The notes under the pieces were generated by a model, which worked only from the letters and a program-made list of their open reading frames with translations, was not told the origin of the DNA and did not search any database. DNA of 31,238 nucleotides from Bacteroidales bacterium UBA6244. Its GTDB lineage: Bacteria > Bacteroidota > Bacteroidia > Bacteroidales > F082. Shown piece by piece: positions 15,090 to 24,085 of the stretch. The translations under genes were made by a program, and so were the position numbers. The stretch covers positions 1 through 31,238 of the forward strand of contig DJVY01000212.1 in NCBI GenBank assembly GCA_002440885.1. Reading direction: 5' to 3'. Each line of letters starts with the position of its first letter. Within the stretch, counting starts at the first letter, position 1.

Positions 15090-16967
15090 TCAAAAAACTA
15101 CCACTTTTTTAATCTGCCGGCTTTGTTCCGTATTCACGACCAAAAAGTAAAGCCCACTCTTGTCGGTAACACTGATTTTCACTGTTTTGGTGGGGTTGTT
15201 CTTTAAATCGTAACGATTGATAAGTTTGCCGTTAAGTTGAAAAACTTCAACAGAATAAACATCAGTCTGACTTTCCAACATGATTTCTTTGTGAGTGGGA
15301 TTGGGGAAAACTGAAAGCAAGGAGGCGTTTTCATCCATTGCAGTGTACACGCTGGTCAGCGATCGGGACGCAAGCAAAACCGGACTCTTGTCGGCTGCAT
15401 TGTACAAGGCTTTAAAAGTGTTGATTTCTGCCGACTCATACGAAAACATTTCTTCGAGCCATTTGTTGCTTACTGTCTGGTAATAAGCAGTGGCATAAAT
15501 ATTAATGGCAGAGGTGTTTTGGTGTGTAGGTAAATGAAAATGAATGATGTCGCTTCCACTGCCTTGTGTGCCGTTGAGATAGTTAAAATCCGGGTCACTC
15601 AATGCCGATCCGGCAATTTTCACTGTGTCGTAACTTGGGTGATTCATAGCAAATCCCTCAGGAGGTATGCGGTTGTCTTTGAGGTGGATGGCTGCTCTTT
15701 CGAGAACTGTAGTCACGTCGCCATTTACATCACCCATCGCCATTTCATAAATCTGAACCTGGTCGTTGTGCACAATCAGGTCATGATGTGGTTCAAAGTC
15801 AGTATCCTCACCGATAATATTAAACTCCTCATCCATTTTTCCACTGTGAAACACGGTGTCGCCAGTGGCATCTACTGCTACCATTTCAATGTAAACGCGC
15901 CTCCCTGGATAAGAAGTAGGAAGTTTATGCCCTGCTTTATTAACTAAGTTAAGGTCTAAAAACAGGGTGTCTTCGGTACGATTTATTTCCGAAAGCGTTA
16001 AATCAAGTGTTGACAATTGCAAATTCTGATAGGTTCGGGCAATTGTGGTATCGAAATGCTGGCTTGAGGCGGTCAGACCTAATTCATCAATATTACTTCT
16101 CAGTAATTTGAGCATAAATGAATTAGCACCAACAAGATGATGTTTTCCATAGGGTGTTCTTCCGGTAAGCCAGGCAGGTATGGTGCTTATAACTACAAGA
16201 TCTTCTATTTCAGGCACATGACAGGTAAAGCAGGCTTTGTTCTGGGTTGGATAGACTGAATTTTTCCATTCCTGATAAGGCGCTTGTTCAACAAACTCAC
16301 CACCTGTGGGAACGCCGTTCAAGTCGAGGGGGTGTGTAATCAGGGTATGACAAGTTGCACAAACCCGGCTGTCTTTGATGTGTTCGCTGTATGTAGGAAT
16401 AAACCCGGTGTTGTTGATCATAGGATTAGAAAAGGGCGTTGGATAAGGTCCATAAGTGATTTTGTCGTTCCCTATGGAAAAAGTTCCAGAATAGTTTCCC
16501 ATCGATTCGGGTGTTATTTGATGGCAAACCGTGCAGGAAGCCCCATCCATAGCCAGCTCGTCGTTTCGCATGTCCTCCAGGGTGTAGTGTGAGGCTCCGC
16601 CATACAACGCGTTTACATTGCCCATGGGGGCATGACAACGGGTGCAAACAGTTTGAATTTCATCGCTTAACTGTGGGTTGACCAATATTTCGTGTGATAC
16701 CTTAGCCTGCCAAAACGGATCTTTGGATGAATTCGCCATCATGGTCGAGCGCCAATCATTGACGATAGCTACGGGCATTCCGAGGTTGTTAACCTGTGCA
16801 TTGTGGCAAAGCATGCAAGCCCCTGCTCCGGCAAAATAGTCATTGTATAAATTTGGTGGATCACTGAAGGGTACACCGCTTAACGCAGATGAAGACTTAA
16901 CAACCGGATGTGAGTATAAAAGGCAATAAACGGTTAGGCTTAGTAAAAGGGTTACAGTTTTCTTCAT
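15090..16967 (-). CDS. Secreted pentahaem cytochrome c with T9SS sorting domain
   Basis: 625 residues. A signal peptide covers about 1-23. Five CXXCH haem-binding motifs occur at C51 (CMLCH), C108 (CTRCH), C145 (CTVCH), C203 (CATCH) and C246 (CFTCH); further His residues can serve as axial ligands. A beta-rich part follows (about 300-530), and the last 75 residues form a type A T9SS C-terminal sorting domain: V-F-P-N-P-T, G-K-L-I-N-R-Y, G-L-Y-F-L-V-V, ending K-K-V-V-V-F. It should be exported by Sec, matured with haem in the periplasm and then moved to the cell surface by T9SS. This would place a multihaem electron carrier outside the cell. It is the first gene of a likely four-gene operon. 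Resembles NapC/cytochrome c-554-like multihaem families, but the reaction is unknown. Confidence 0.9.
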   Translation of the reverse strand: MKKTVTLLLSLTVYCLLYSHPVVKSSSALSGVPFSDPPNLYNDYFAGAGACMLCHNAQVNNLGMPVAIVNDWRSTMMANSSKDPFWQAKVSHEILVNPQLSDEIQTVCTRCHAPMGNVNALYGGASHYTLEDMRNDELAMDGASCTVCHQITPESMGNYSGTFSIGNDKITYGPYPTPFSNPMINNTGFIPTYSEHIKDSRVCATCHTLITHPLDLNGVPTGGEFVEQAPYQEWKNSVYPTQNKACFTCHVPEIEDLVVISTIPAWLTGRTPYGKHHLVGANSFMLKLLRSNIDELGLTASSQHFDTTIARTYQNLQLSTLDLTLSEINRTEDTLFLDLNLVNKAGHKLPTSYPGRRVYIEMVAVDATGDTVFHSGKMDEEFNIIGEDTDFEPHHDLIVHNDQVQIYEMAMGDVNGDVTTVLERAAIHLKDNRIPPEGFAMNHPSYDTVKIAGSALSDPDFNYLNGTQGSGSDIIHFHLPTHQNTSAINIYATAYYQTVSNKWLEEMFSYESAEINTFKALYNAADKSPVLLASRSLTSVYTAMDENASLLSVFPNPTHKEIMLESQTDVYSVEVFQLNGKLINRYDLKNNPTKTVKISVTDKSGLYFLVVNTEQSRQIKKVVVF

Positions 16968-17155
16968 CGCTTTTTTTGTATAAAATTACAAAAAAACCAA
17001 TCGAAACTGGAACATACTTCTTTATTTGTATTGGTCTTTTTCCAAAAACATCAGAGTTGAGAAGAAATCGAAGGACAAATGGCCCTGTTGGTTCTCCGGC
17101 TCAGCAGTCTTTTTTAAGGATTAGTCGAAACAAAGAAGCCGGTTTTTTCGCCCTC

Positions 17156-18706
17156 CTAGTTAGGCATGTTTTCTGGCATTACATAGTAGAGCCCGGAATC
17201 TGGTCCTAAGGGCAATCCTAATACAAGCCAGAGTACGAATAGCAAAATCCACCCTATTAGAAATGCAATGGAATAGGGTATCATGGCAGCGATAATGGTT
17301 CCAATCCCTGCTTTTGGTTCATATTTTTGAACAAATGCGATGATGAGGGCAAAGAAACTCATCATGGGTGAAATCACATTGGTTACGCTGTCGCCGATGC
17401 GGTACACGGCTTGTGAGAGTTCAGGTGAATAGCCCATGATCATGAACATGGGGATAAAGATGGGCGCGAGGATAGCCCATTTGGCTGAAGCACTGCCCAT
17501 GAGCATGTTAATAGAAGCCGACAGCAAAATAAAAAGGATCATCAGCGGGATCATGCCAATTTCGGTGGAGATAAGCAAGTTGGCTCCCTTTACCGCCAGT
17601 ATAATGCCCAGGTTACTCCACTTGAAGTAGGCCACAAACTGGGCAGCAAAAAATACCAACACGATGTATGTGGCCAGCGTTTTCATAGAAGCCGACATGC
17701 CGTTGATTACATCGGCATCGTTTTTAAAAGCTTTGGTGGTAATTCCATAGGCCAGACCCATCGCGCTGGCAGTGATGAAAAGCATGGCCACAACACCTGT
17801 GATTAAAGGAGAACTGAGCAATCCACCATCAGTTCCTCTGAAATATCCATCTTTGGGAATGAGGCCTATAAGCGTGATAACAACGATAATACCTAAAGCT
17901 ATTAGCGCATTTCGCAGGCCCTTCTTTTCCAGTTTGGAAAGCTTGGTCATGCTGTGCTCATGCTCTTCAAAATCACCATGATAAACTCCAAGTCGGGGTT
18001 CAACTACTTTTTCGGTAACCCATGTCCCGACAAAAGCAATGAAAAAAGTAGAAGCCACCATGAAATAGTAGTTGGCGGTGGGGTTCACCAGGTAATCTGG
18101 GTCAAGGATTTGGGCTGCTTCCTGCGACAAACCCGCAAGTAATGGATCTACTGTGCCCAGCACAAGGTTGGCACTGAATCCGCCCGAAACTCCCGCGAAG
18201 GCGGCTGCCATGCCGGCGATAGGATGTCGACCCACGGCAATGAAGATAGCTCCGGCTAAAGGGATTAGTAATACATACCCAACATCAGAGGCCACATTGG
18301 AGAGGATACCTGTGAAGACCAGCACAAAAGTAAGCAGGTGTTTGGGTGAGTTAAGTACCAACAACCGGATCACGGTATGTATTAACCCGCTTTGCTCGGC
18401 AATACCAATGCCCAGCATCGCTACCAGCACAATGCCTAACGGGGCGAAACCCGTGAAGTTGTCTACCATCTCCAACAGAATGCGGTGTATGCCGTCGTGT
18501 GAAAGCAGGTTGACAGGTTTTACCATTTCACCTGTAGCAGGATGTATGGCCGACCAACCCAGGAAGTGCCCTACGGCAGATAAAATCAACGCCGACAAAG
18601 CAAAAAGAGCAAAAAGCGTGGCCGGATGGGGTAAGGCGTTGCCGGCCTTTTCTGTCCAGTCAAGTATTTTTTCGAGTATTCCTGATTTGTTTTTTGAGCT
18701 GCTCAC
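17156..18706 (-). CDS. AbgT-family transporter
   Basis: 516 residues beginning at a GTG codon (18706); no ATG exists upstream in frame or near the N-terminus. Around 11 to 13 hydrophobic segments are seen, with the AbgT-family motifs [29 protein letters not shown] and G-G-F-S-A-N-L. The family includes Escherichia coli AbgT (aminobenzoyl-glutamate uptake) and MtrF (sulfonamide/antimicrobial efflux), so direction and substrate remain open. There is a candidate -7 element 36 bases upstream. No abgA/abgB hydrolase is nearby, so folate breakdown product uptake is not specially supported. Confidence 0.92.
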   Translation of the reverse strand: MSSSKNKSGILEKILDWTEKAGNALPHPATLFALFALSALILSAVGHFLGWSAIHPATGEMVKPVNLLSHDGIHRILLEMVDNFTGFAPLGIVLVAMLGIGIAEQSGLIHTVIRLLVLNSPKHLLTFVLVFTGILSNVASDVGYVLLIPLAGAIFIAVGRHPIAGMAAAFAGVSGGFSANLVLGTVDPLLAGLSQEAAQILDPDYLVNPTANYYFMVASTFFIAFVGTWVTEKVVEPRLGVYHGDFEEHEHSMTKLSKLEKKGLRNALIALGIIVVITLIGLIPKDGYFRGTDGGLLSSPLITGVVAMLFITASAMGLAYGITTKAFKNDADVINGMSASMKTLATYIVLVFFAAQFVAYFKWSNLGIILAVKGANLLISTEIGMIPLMILFILLSASINMLMGSASAKWAILAPIFIPMFMIMGYSPELSQAVYRIGDSVTNVISPMMSFFALIIAFVQKYEPKAGIGTIIAAMIPYSIAFLIGWILLFVLWLVLGLPLGPDSGLYYVMPENMPN

Positions 18707-18742
18707 GATGGTAACTTTATTTAAAAATTATCATAAAGTGGG

Positions 18743-18750
18743 CAAAAATA
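18743..18750 (-). promoter_or_regulatory. Candidate -7 element of the AbgT-family gene
   Basis: TATTTTTG on the minus strand matches TAnnTTTG and is 36 bases upstream of the GTG start. No obvious -33 TTG at the usual distance. Confidence 0.4.
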
Positions 18751-18877
18751 ACAGAATATTTTAAACCGGTCGGGGAGGAGAAGGCTTACCTAACTAAAAC
18801 TAAAATAGATCATAAAGGAGCGGGGATTTCCTGTGAAATTGATGGTTGAAGAAAGTGATGAGATCTCTTAATCTTGG

Positions 18878-20215
18878 CTATTTTTTGTTGCAACTCATGT
18901 AAAAACGGATCAGCTCATCGCGCAGGCGAAAGAAATCTGTCATAAAACTTTCTTGCCTTTTTTGAAGCTTCTTGTATTTTATCCTGGTTTGCAGACATTT
19001 AATTTTTTGTCCGGACTCCCACGCCATGATGCCGGAAGGTATGGCGGCTAAAGTAGCCAACAAACCGATTCCTGGTGATAGGCCAAAATGAATAAGTGAG
19101 CAAAACACAGCAGTGTACCAAAGTGGGTAGGCCACTAAACTCAAAACAAACGAAAAAGAGCTGTAGAACTGAGGGTCTTCAATCTTTTTTCGGTAAGGAT
19201 AGCGGGTGAGGTAAAAAACGAGGCCGTTCACCAGAACGCCCCAGATAATGAGGGGTAGTGTTAGAGCGAAAAGGGTAAATTGCCCATAAAACTGCCTTGG
19301 GGCAATGGGGAGAATTCCTTTTTCGGAAAGTTTAAGTTTAGTTTTCAGTATTTTGTATTGAGTTGCTGAAGCTAAGGGATCGTTGTCATCTGATGTCAGA
19401 TTTTTTAATCGGCGGGTTATTGTTTCGGTGAGCCATTGTTCTCGAGCCACGAAATCGTTTTGTGGCATGTGATTGAGGTGTAGTATACCTGCCGAAGCCA
19501 TTTCAAAAGCCTGTTCATACAAGGGATAATTATGTTTTTCGGGTACATGGACAACCAGTTTTTTTACTGCCTCGAAAATCGTATCGCGCATCGCTGAGGA
19601 AGCTTTGTTTTCACCGGATTCCATAAAAATCTTGTAGTAAGGTTTGGTGTGGATCGATAGGCCGAAATGGATGGCCACACTACGGCGAAAGCCAAAGTAG
19701 CTGGTGTAATTGATTCCGACCGGAACTATTTGTATGTCAAGCTCAAAGGAGGTGGCCTCGGCTGCCGCGAAAACAATCCTTGGGATGGCTTTTTTATGGG
19801 GCAGCATGCTTTTCATGCCAATGTGCGAGGCTTCGGGGAACAGACAGAGCATGTTGTTGTTTTGCAGGATGGCGACGGCCTGATCAAAAACGCCTTTGTT
19901 TTTGTCGAGTGTCTCCTTGCCATCGCGGATGCGGTATACAGGCATGATCTTTAAAAACCGAAGCACCGCGGCCACGATCTTGTTTTTGAAAATGTCGGCG
20001 CGAGCCAAAAAAACAGGTTGGAAATTTCCGGCAAAAATGATGGCCAACGGATCGAGTAAGGCGTTTTGATGGTTGGGGGCAAAAATTACGGGTTTGTCTT
20101 GTGGCACGTGTTCAAGCCCATTCACGGTAAACCTGCGGTGGGTGAGTAAAAACAGCCACTTTGTCGGTTGTTTTAGGATGTTGTATCCCAGTGATTTATC
20201 GTCTATATGACCCAC
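18878..20215 (-). CDS. PlsC-like glycerolipid acyltransferase
   Basis: 445 residues. The acyltransferase core (about 20-225) carries A-P-N-H-Q-N-A-L-L-D with H49 and D55, so the H-to-D spacing is H-x5-D, one residue longer than the classical HX4D box, and L-F-P-E-A-S as the substrate-binding block (usually F-P-E-G). The long C-terminal half (about 300-400) has two hydrophobic hairpins. Related longer Bacteroidota enzymes of the GPAT/AGPAT type acylate glycerol-3-phosphate or lysophosphatidate at the inner membrane. It begins three bases after the BASS transporter gene ends, so the two are co-transcribed. Confidence 0.85.
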   Translation of the reverse strand: MGHIDDKSLGYNILKQPTKWLFLLTHRRFTVNGLEHVPQDKPVIFAPNHQNALLDPLAIIFAGNFQPVFLARADIFKNKIVAAVLRFLKIMPVYRIRDGKETLDKNKGVFDQAVAILQNNNMLCLFPEASHIGMKSMLPHKKAIPRIVFAAAEATSFELDIQIVPVGINYTSYFGFRRSVAIHFGLSIHTKPYYKIFMESGENKASSAMRDTIFEAVKKLVVHVPEKHNYPLYEQAFEMASAGILHLNHMPQNDFVAREQWLTETITRRLKNLTSDDNDPLASATQYKILKTKLKLSEKGILPIAPRQFYGQFTLFALTLPLIIWGVLVNGLVFYLTRYPYRKKIEDPQFYSSFSFVLSLVAYPLWYTAVFCSLIHFGLSPGIGLLATLAAIPSGIMAWESGQKIKCLQTRIKYKKLQKRQESFMTDFFRLRDELIRFYMSCNKK

Positions 20216-20218
20216 GGA

Positions 20219-21175
20219 TTATGTATATAAAGTTTCAGGCAGTGGTTTCCGACCCCAGAACCATGCCAGAGAAAGCCCTGAGATGATGTGCCATATGCCC
20301 CACCACGCTGCAATAACAGCCATACCGCCCAGCTCGAAATCGACCGGAAAAATTTTCGGGTTGAACATCAGCGCTAAGGCAAGTCCTGAATTTTGGATGC
20401 CCGTTTCGATGGTAATCGAACGGCGGTCGCGGCGCTGGGTTCTTAGCAGGCTGGCAAACATGTAACCTGTTCCTAATGCCAAGACATTGTGCAACAGAAC
20501 AATGATAAATATGAGGTGGATGCTCTGAAAAAACTGACCCAGATTCTTCCATAGCATGATGACGACTACCGCGAGAAAGAAAACTACGGAGAATTGTTTG
20601 ATGGGACGGGTAATTTTGGCCGTGAGCGATGGGAGGTAGCGTGCAAACAAAACACCTGCTATTACAGGAATTCCCAGGATGATGAATACTGTGGTGAACA
20701 TATGCCCTGAATCAATTTCAAGTGGTCTTAAAAAGTTGCCGCCGTGGTTGTTGTAGTATTTCACATACCAACCTCCCCAAAGTGCGAAATTAAACGGGGT
20801 CATAAAGATAGCCGACAGGGTGGCGAGGGCCGTAAGGGTGACGGATAAAGCCGTGTTGCCACGGGCCAGCGATGAAAGGAAATTGGATATGTTTCCGCCA
20901 GGACAGGCAGCTACCAACAACATACCTAAAGCAACAGATGGCGTGGGCTTGATGAGCAGAATCAATCCAAAAGTAACGGCAGGAAGCAAGAAAAACTGAG
21001 CCAGATATCCTGCGATCACAGGTTTGGGTTTTACGACAATCATCTTGAAATCATCGAGTTTGATTGTCAGCGCTACCCCGAACATGATAATGGCCAGGGC
21101 TGCATTTAAAAAGTGTAATCCATCCTGACTAAAGTTCAGCCGGACGTGCTCCAGGGGTTCAAGGGCTTCAAACAT
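20219..21175 (-). CDS. BASS-type sodium-dependent symporter
   Basis: 318 residues with about nine or ten membrane helices. It has the bile acid:sodium symporter (BASS, SBF) signatures: A-A-C-P-G-G-N-I-S-N-F-L near residue 92, an interrupted helix characteristic of sodium binding, and E-T-G-I-Q-N-S-G-L-A around 260. The prokaryotic members carry organic anions such as pantoate, pyruvate or bile acids with Na+; the real substrate here is not known. It heads an operon with the acyltransferase. The promoter match immediately upstream leaves almost no 5' leader. Confidence 0.9.
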   Translation of the reverse strand: MFEALEPLEHVRLNFSQDGLHFLNAALAIIMFGVALTIKLDDFKMIVVKPKPVIAGYLAQFFLLPAVTFGLILLIKPTPSVALGMLLVAACPGGNISNFLSSLARGNTALSVTLTALATLSAIFMTPFNFALWGGWYVKYYNNHGGNFLRPLEIDSGHMFTTVFIILGIPVIAGVLFARYLPSLTAKITRPIKQFSVVFFLAVVVIMLWKNLGQFFQSIHLIFIIVLLHNVLALGTGYMFASLLRTQRRDRRSITIETGIQNSGLALALMFNPKIFPVDFELGGMAVIAAWWGIWHIISGLSLAWFWGRKPLPETLYT

Positions 21176-21180
21176 GAAGG

Positions 21181-21209
21181 CAAATATAGTTTATCGAACC
21201 AAACACCAA
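21181..21209 (-). promoter_or_regulatory. Promoter of the BASS/acyltransferase operon
   Basis: On the minus strand TTG (21209-21207), 18 bases, then TATATTTG (21188-21181). This is the best two-box match to the Bacteroidota -33/-7 consensus in the window. The -7 box ends only five bases before the ATG at 21175, so the transcript would be leaderless or nearly so. Confidence 0.6.
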
Positions 21210-21253
21210 TAGCTTTTTTGGATAATTTCTTCTTTCCTCGCTTTCGCTAAATG

Positions 21254-21287
21254 AAAAAAATCCGCTGCGTTTTCACGACAGCGGATT
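21254..21287 (-). terminator. Strong intrinsic terminator of the LruC operon
   Basis: On the minus strand AATCCGCTG (21287-21279) and CAGCGGATT (21267-21259) form a perfect 9-bp stem around an 11-base loop, followed by a run of seven T residues overlapping the stem end. It lies 38 bases after the stop codon of the LruC-domain gene. It has all features of a Rho-independent terminator. Confidence 0.9.
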
Positions 21288-21324
21288 CAGTGGGAGAGAC
21301 TACAAAACAGTCAAACATATGGGC

Positions 21325-23517
21325 TTATGGTATGACGTAAATAAGTTCATTGTTGCGGTATCCGGCCTGATCCTGATACCAGTCGGGGAATTGGACACCG
21401 CCGCTGGTGGCCCAGGTAGCAAATTTTAAGTAGGCCCAGACAATCTCTTGCTTCTCGATAGGGTAGTCGAACGATTCGTAAATATTGATCGCCCAAGGCA
21501 GGTTGTTGGCAGTTTTATAGTATCTGCCCGTAGCCGGATCGCTGTCATCTTCCCATTGTCCGAAAAGTGAGGTGTTGGCCAAGTCAGTGGGCGGATAATC
21601 AGGAAGATGTACTTCGACTGACCTGTCCTTGTTAACAATCAAAAACGGATTGAAGTTGGCAATGTCGAGATCGTTATAAGTGTATGTGTCAGGTTGAAAG
21701 GTGATGGTTATGGCAATGGTTACCGGAGTAACATAAGGCGCATCAGGGGTGGTGTTCACACCGATACCCATGCCCGGATGTTCCATCTGAGCAAAAGCAT
21801 TGTCGTAAACAATGATGGTAGCTTTCGACTGTCCGGTTTCGGTTCCATTGGCTTCCAGTGTGATGAAGTTCTCGGTAAGTCGCGATCCGGTAACAGTTAC
21901 ATCAGCAGGGTTTATAGCATCAGCCAGTTGAAATCCGAATCCGTTTTCAAAAGAGGCTCCAAATGCTTTGATGGTAAAAGTACCCACTACTTCTTGCACA
22001 TAATTGGAGGTGGTAGTGCTGATTTCAAATTGGTAGTCGAGTACCAGGTCGTTAAAATCATAATCTCCTTTGCCAGGCCATAAGTCTTCAAAAGCGAGTG
22101 TGCCCGGACCTGTGGCGGGATACAGGTTAGAAGTTCCAGCTACAATATCCACGGTTATGGTAGCCACGGCGCACAAAGCGTTTAAGTCGCACACCTGATA
22201 GTCGATGGTGGCTGTGCCAACGTAACCGTTGGCAGGGGTAAAAGTGACCAGCCCTGTAGTGTTGTTCACGGTGAAAACGCCAACGGTTACAGGGTCAGGC
22301 GCTGTTCCGCTGACGAAGGTGACTGAGGTCACATCCAGGGCTGTAGTTCCGGCGACATCGTTGCTTAAAACGTTAATGTTTACAGGCGTATTTACTTCTG
22401 TTAAGGCGTAGTCGTTGTTGGCCGTAGGCCCAACGGGATAGGTCACAGTAACTGTAGCCAGATTGGAGGCGTAGTTTTCTGTATCGCGGACGAAGTACTG
22501 GATAGGAGTGGGGCTGCCAATTAATCCGGCCTCCGGGGTAAAAGTGATAGCTCCTGTAGTGGTGTTAACTGTCCAGGTGCCCTCTCCGGCAACAACAAAC
22601 GATTCACCCGGATCGTTGGTTCCGGCTATTTGAACAGTTGCAGGATTAATGGGGGCATCGCCTGCGTCATCATTGGCCATCACGTCGAGTGTTACAGGAT
22701 TTCCGGGCAAACCGCTGTCACTGTCGTCGTTGGCGGTTGGTGTCTCAATGGTGATGAGCTCTACCCAGTCGCCCTGCGCGATTGGTGATCCATCGGTGAG
22801 TAAGGTGTGGTTGTCGTTTTCAAATTCACCACCGGCACCCATTGCAAATTCAATTTCGTCGAATGCAAGTCCCGACGTGCTGATGAAATGCAGGAAAGCA
22901 TAGGGTTCACCTGAATTCTGACCCGTACCTGGTTTGCCGTAGTAATCGTAGGTGGAATACTCATCTCCGTTAATGGCTGTGATAAAATTATTCGGATCTT
23001 TTGGAAGTAAGGCTACCACGTCTGCTGTTGCAAATGTGCCTATAATCTGACTGTTACGGTAAATCTTGATGTTGTTTTGACCATCACCGGCAGGCCATGC
23101 AAACCCAAAGTACTGCACTGGTTCATCGAAAACAAGTCTTACTTTGCCGCCAACACGGATGGCCATGTATTTGCCTGTTCCGGCTCCATATTGATCGTCT
23201 GTTTTTACATACGACTGCCCTGCCGTTTGGTAGTACGTTCCAACAGAAGAGCTGTACCCACCAGGCTGCGGAGCCCAGTTGAAATTGTTTGGGGGAACAG
23301 CAAAACTTTCAAAAGTCTCTGTAGTGATGGTTCCTCCGGTTACGTTGGAGGTCATAATTGTAGGGGCGGTAGTGTAAACCCTTAAATATTCTTGTGCGTT
23401 GGCTTTTTCAGAAAAAAGAAGTCCGATAGTGACTGTAAAAAAAGCCAGCAGATTAAAGAATTGTTGCGACCGCATCGTTATGGAGAAAGTGCGGGAAGTA
23501 TGTGTTAATTTTTTCAT
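21325..23517 (-). CDS. Secreted LruC-domain protein with Ig/cadherin-like repeats
   Basis: About 730 residues from the ATG at 23517 (M-K-K-L-T-H-T-S); the frame extends upstream to a TTG at 23553 that overlaps the previous gene. A signal peptide ends E-K-A-N-A-Q near residue 42. About 45-260 is a beta-rich region. About 260-455 holds two cadherin/Ig-like repeats with the N-D-D or N-D-Y and V-x-x-N-D signatures (D-V-M-A-N-D-D; N-V-L-S-N-D-V). From about 476 to the end comes a LruC domain with a DUF4114-like start (F-E-D-L-W-P-G-K-G-D-Y-D-F-N-D-L). It lacks a lipobox. LruC-domain proteins are surface or outer-membrane associated, function unknown. It is preceded by a small lipoprotein resembling their usual N-terminus. 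Confidence 0.85.
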   Translation of the reverse strand: MKKLTHTSRTFSITMRSQQFFNLLAFFTVTIGLLFSEKANAQEYLRVYTTAPTIMTSNVTGGTITTETFESFAVPPNNFNWAPQPGGYSSSVGTYYQTAGQSYVKTDDQYGAGTGKYMAIRVGGKVRLVFDEPVQYFGFAWPAGDGQNNIKIYRNSQIIGTFATADVVALLPKDPNNFITAINGDEYSTYDYYGKPGTGQNSGEPYAFLHFISTSGLAFDEIEFAMGAGGEFENDNHTLLTDGSPIAQGDWVELITIETPTANDDSDSGLPGNPVTLDVMANDDAGDAPINPATVQIAGTNDPGESFVVAGEGTWTVNTTTGAITFTPEAGLIGSPTPIQYFVRDTENYASNLATVTVTYPVGPTANNDYALTEVNTPVNINVLSNDVAGTTALDVTSVTFVSGTAPDPVTVGVFTVNNTTGLVTFTPANGYVGTATIDYQVCDLNALCAVATITVDIVAGTSNLYPATGPGTLAFEDLWPGKGDYDFNDLVLDYQFEISTTTSNYVQEVVGTFTIKAFGASFENGFGFQLADAINPADVTVTGSRLTENFITLEANGTETGQSKATIIVYDNAFAQMEHPGMGIGVNTTPDAPYVTPVTIAITITFQPDTYTYNDLDIANFNPFLIVNKDRSVEVHLPDYPPTDLANTSLFGQWEDDSDPATGRYYKTANNLPWAINIYESFDYPIEKQEIVWAYLKFATWATSGGVQFPDWYQDQAGYRNNELIYVIP

Positions 23518-23545
23518 GGTTGAGCTTTGTTGAATAAATTTGGGA

Positions 23546-23908
23546 CTATTCAAATTGATGATTTAAGGTTCCATTTCCCAGATCAAGTGTGGCGGATTGT
23601 CCCATGTATCGGACGATCACCTTTGTTTCAAAAGAGGGAATGCTGAATTGCAGTGTGTAAGGAGTGTCCATTTTTAAAAAGGCTTTTTGATAGGAAGCCC
23701 CATCAAGGCTGCTTACTTCAGCCAGAGAATTTGTTTTTGAAGTCAGGGTGAGCTGTATGTCGCGGGTGGTTTTCCAGTTGAAATCAGCAGCAACTTTCAA
23801 ATTTTCCATATTTGTAGGCGTGTCCGGCGTTGGCCCTTCGTTTACATCCTTTTTGCAGGCTGTGAACAGCACCACCAGACTAAATGTCAGTATCAATAGT
23901 TTTCTCAT
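23546..23908 (-). CDS. Small lipoprotein preceding the LruC-domain gene
   Basis: 120 residues with a lipoprotein signal: V-L-F-T-A-C-K-K, Cys18. The mature part contains D-F-N-W-K-T-T-R-D-I-Q-L-T-L and Y-T-L-Q-F-S-I-P, a short all-beta module. From memory of Bacteroidota LruC proteins, a lipobox and a closely similar D-F-x-W-x-T-T segment commonly form their N-terminal part, so this looks like that part encoded separately. It is 28 bases from the ATG of the LruC gene and is very likely co-transcribed. Function unknown. Confidence 0.75.
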   Translation of the reverse strand: MRKLLILTFSLVVLFTACKKDVNEGPTPDTPTNMENLKVAADFNWKTTRDIQLTLTSKTNSLAEVSSLDGASYQKAFLKMDTPYTLQFSIPSFETKVIVRYMGQSATLDLGNGTLNHQFE

Positions 23909-24085
23909 GGTATATCATATTATGTCCGGGCTCTGCTTATCAAAAAACCTGCCAAAGTGTAATGATTGTCGTAATTACCTGATGTTCAGTGTAAACGTAT
24001 TTAGGTAGTCCTTTACCCAATTCCAAATTTGAGTATTATGGTTTCGTTTCGAAACAAGTCGAAAGGTCTTACGTTCTTTCCGTTG

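Noticed and set aside
18153..18764. A 203-codon plus-strand open frame
   Set aside because: It is antisense to the AbgT-family gene, which has a complete transporter sequence.
24017..24085. Inverted repeats downstream of the corrinoid adenosyltransferase
   Set aside because: The GAAAG/CTTTC pairing is only five base pairs with a long loop and no U-run, so I do not call a terminator there.
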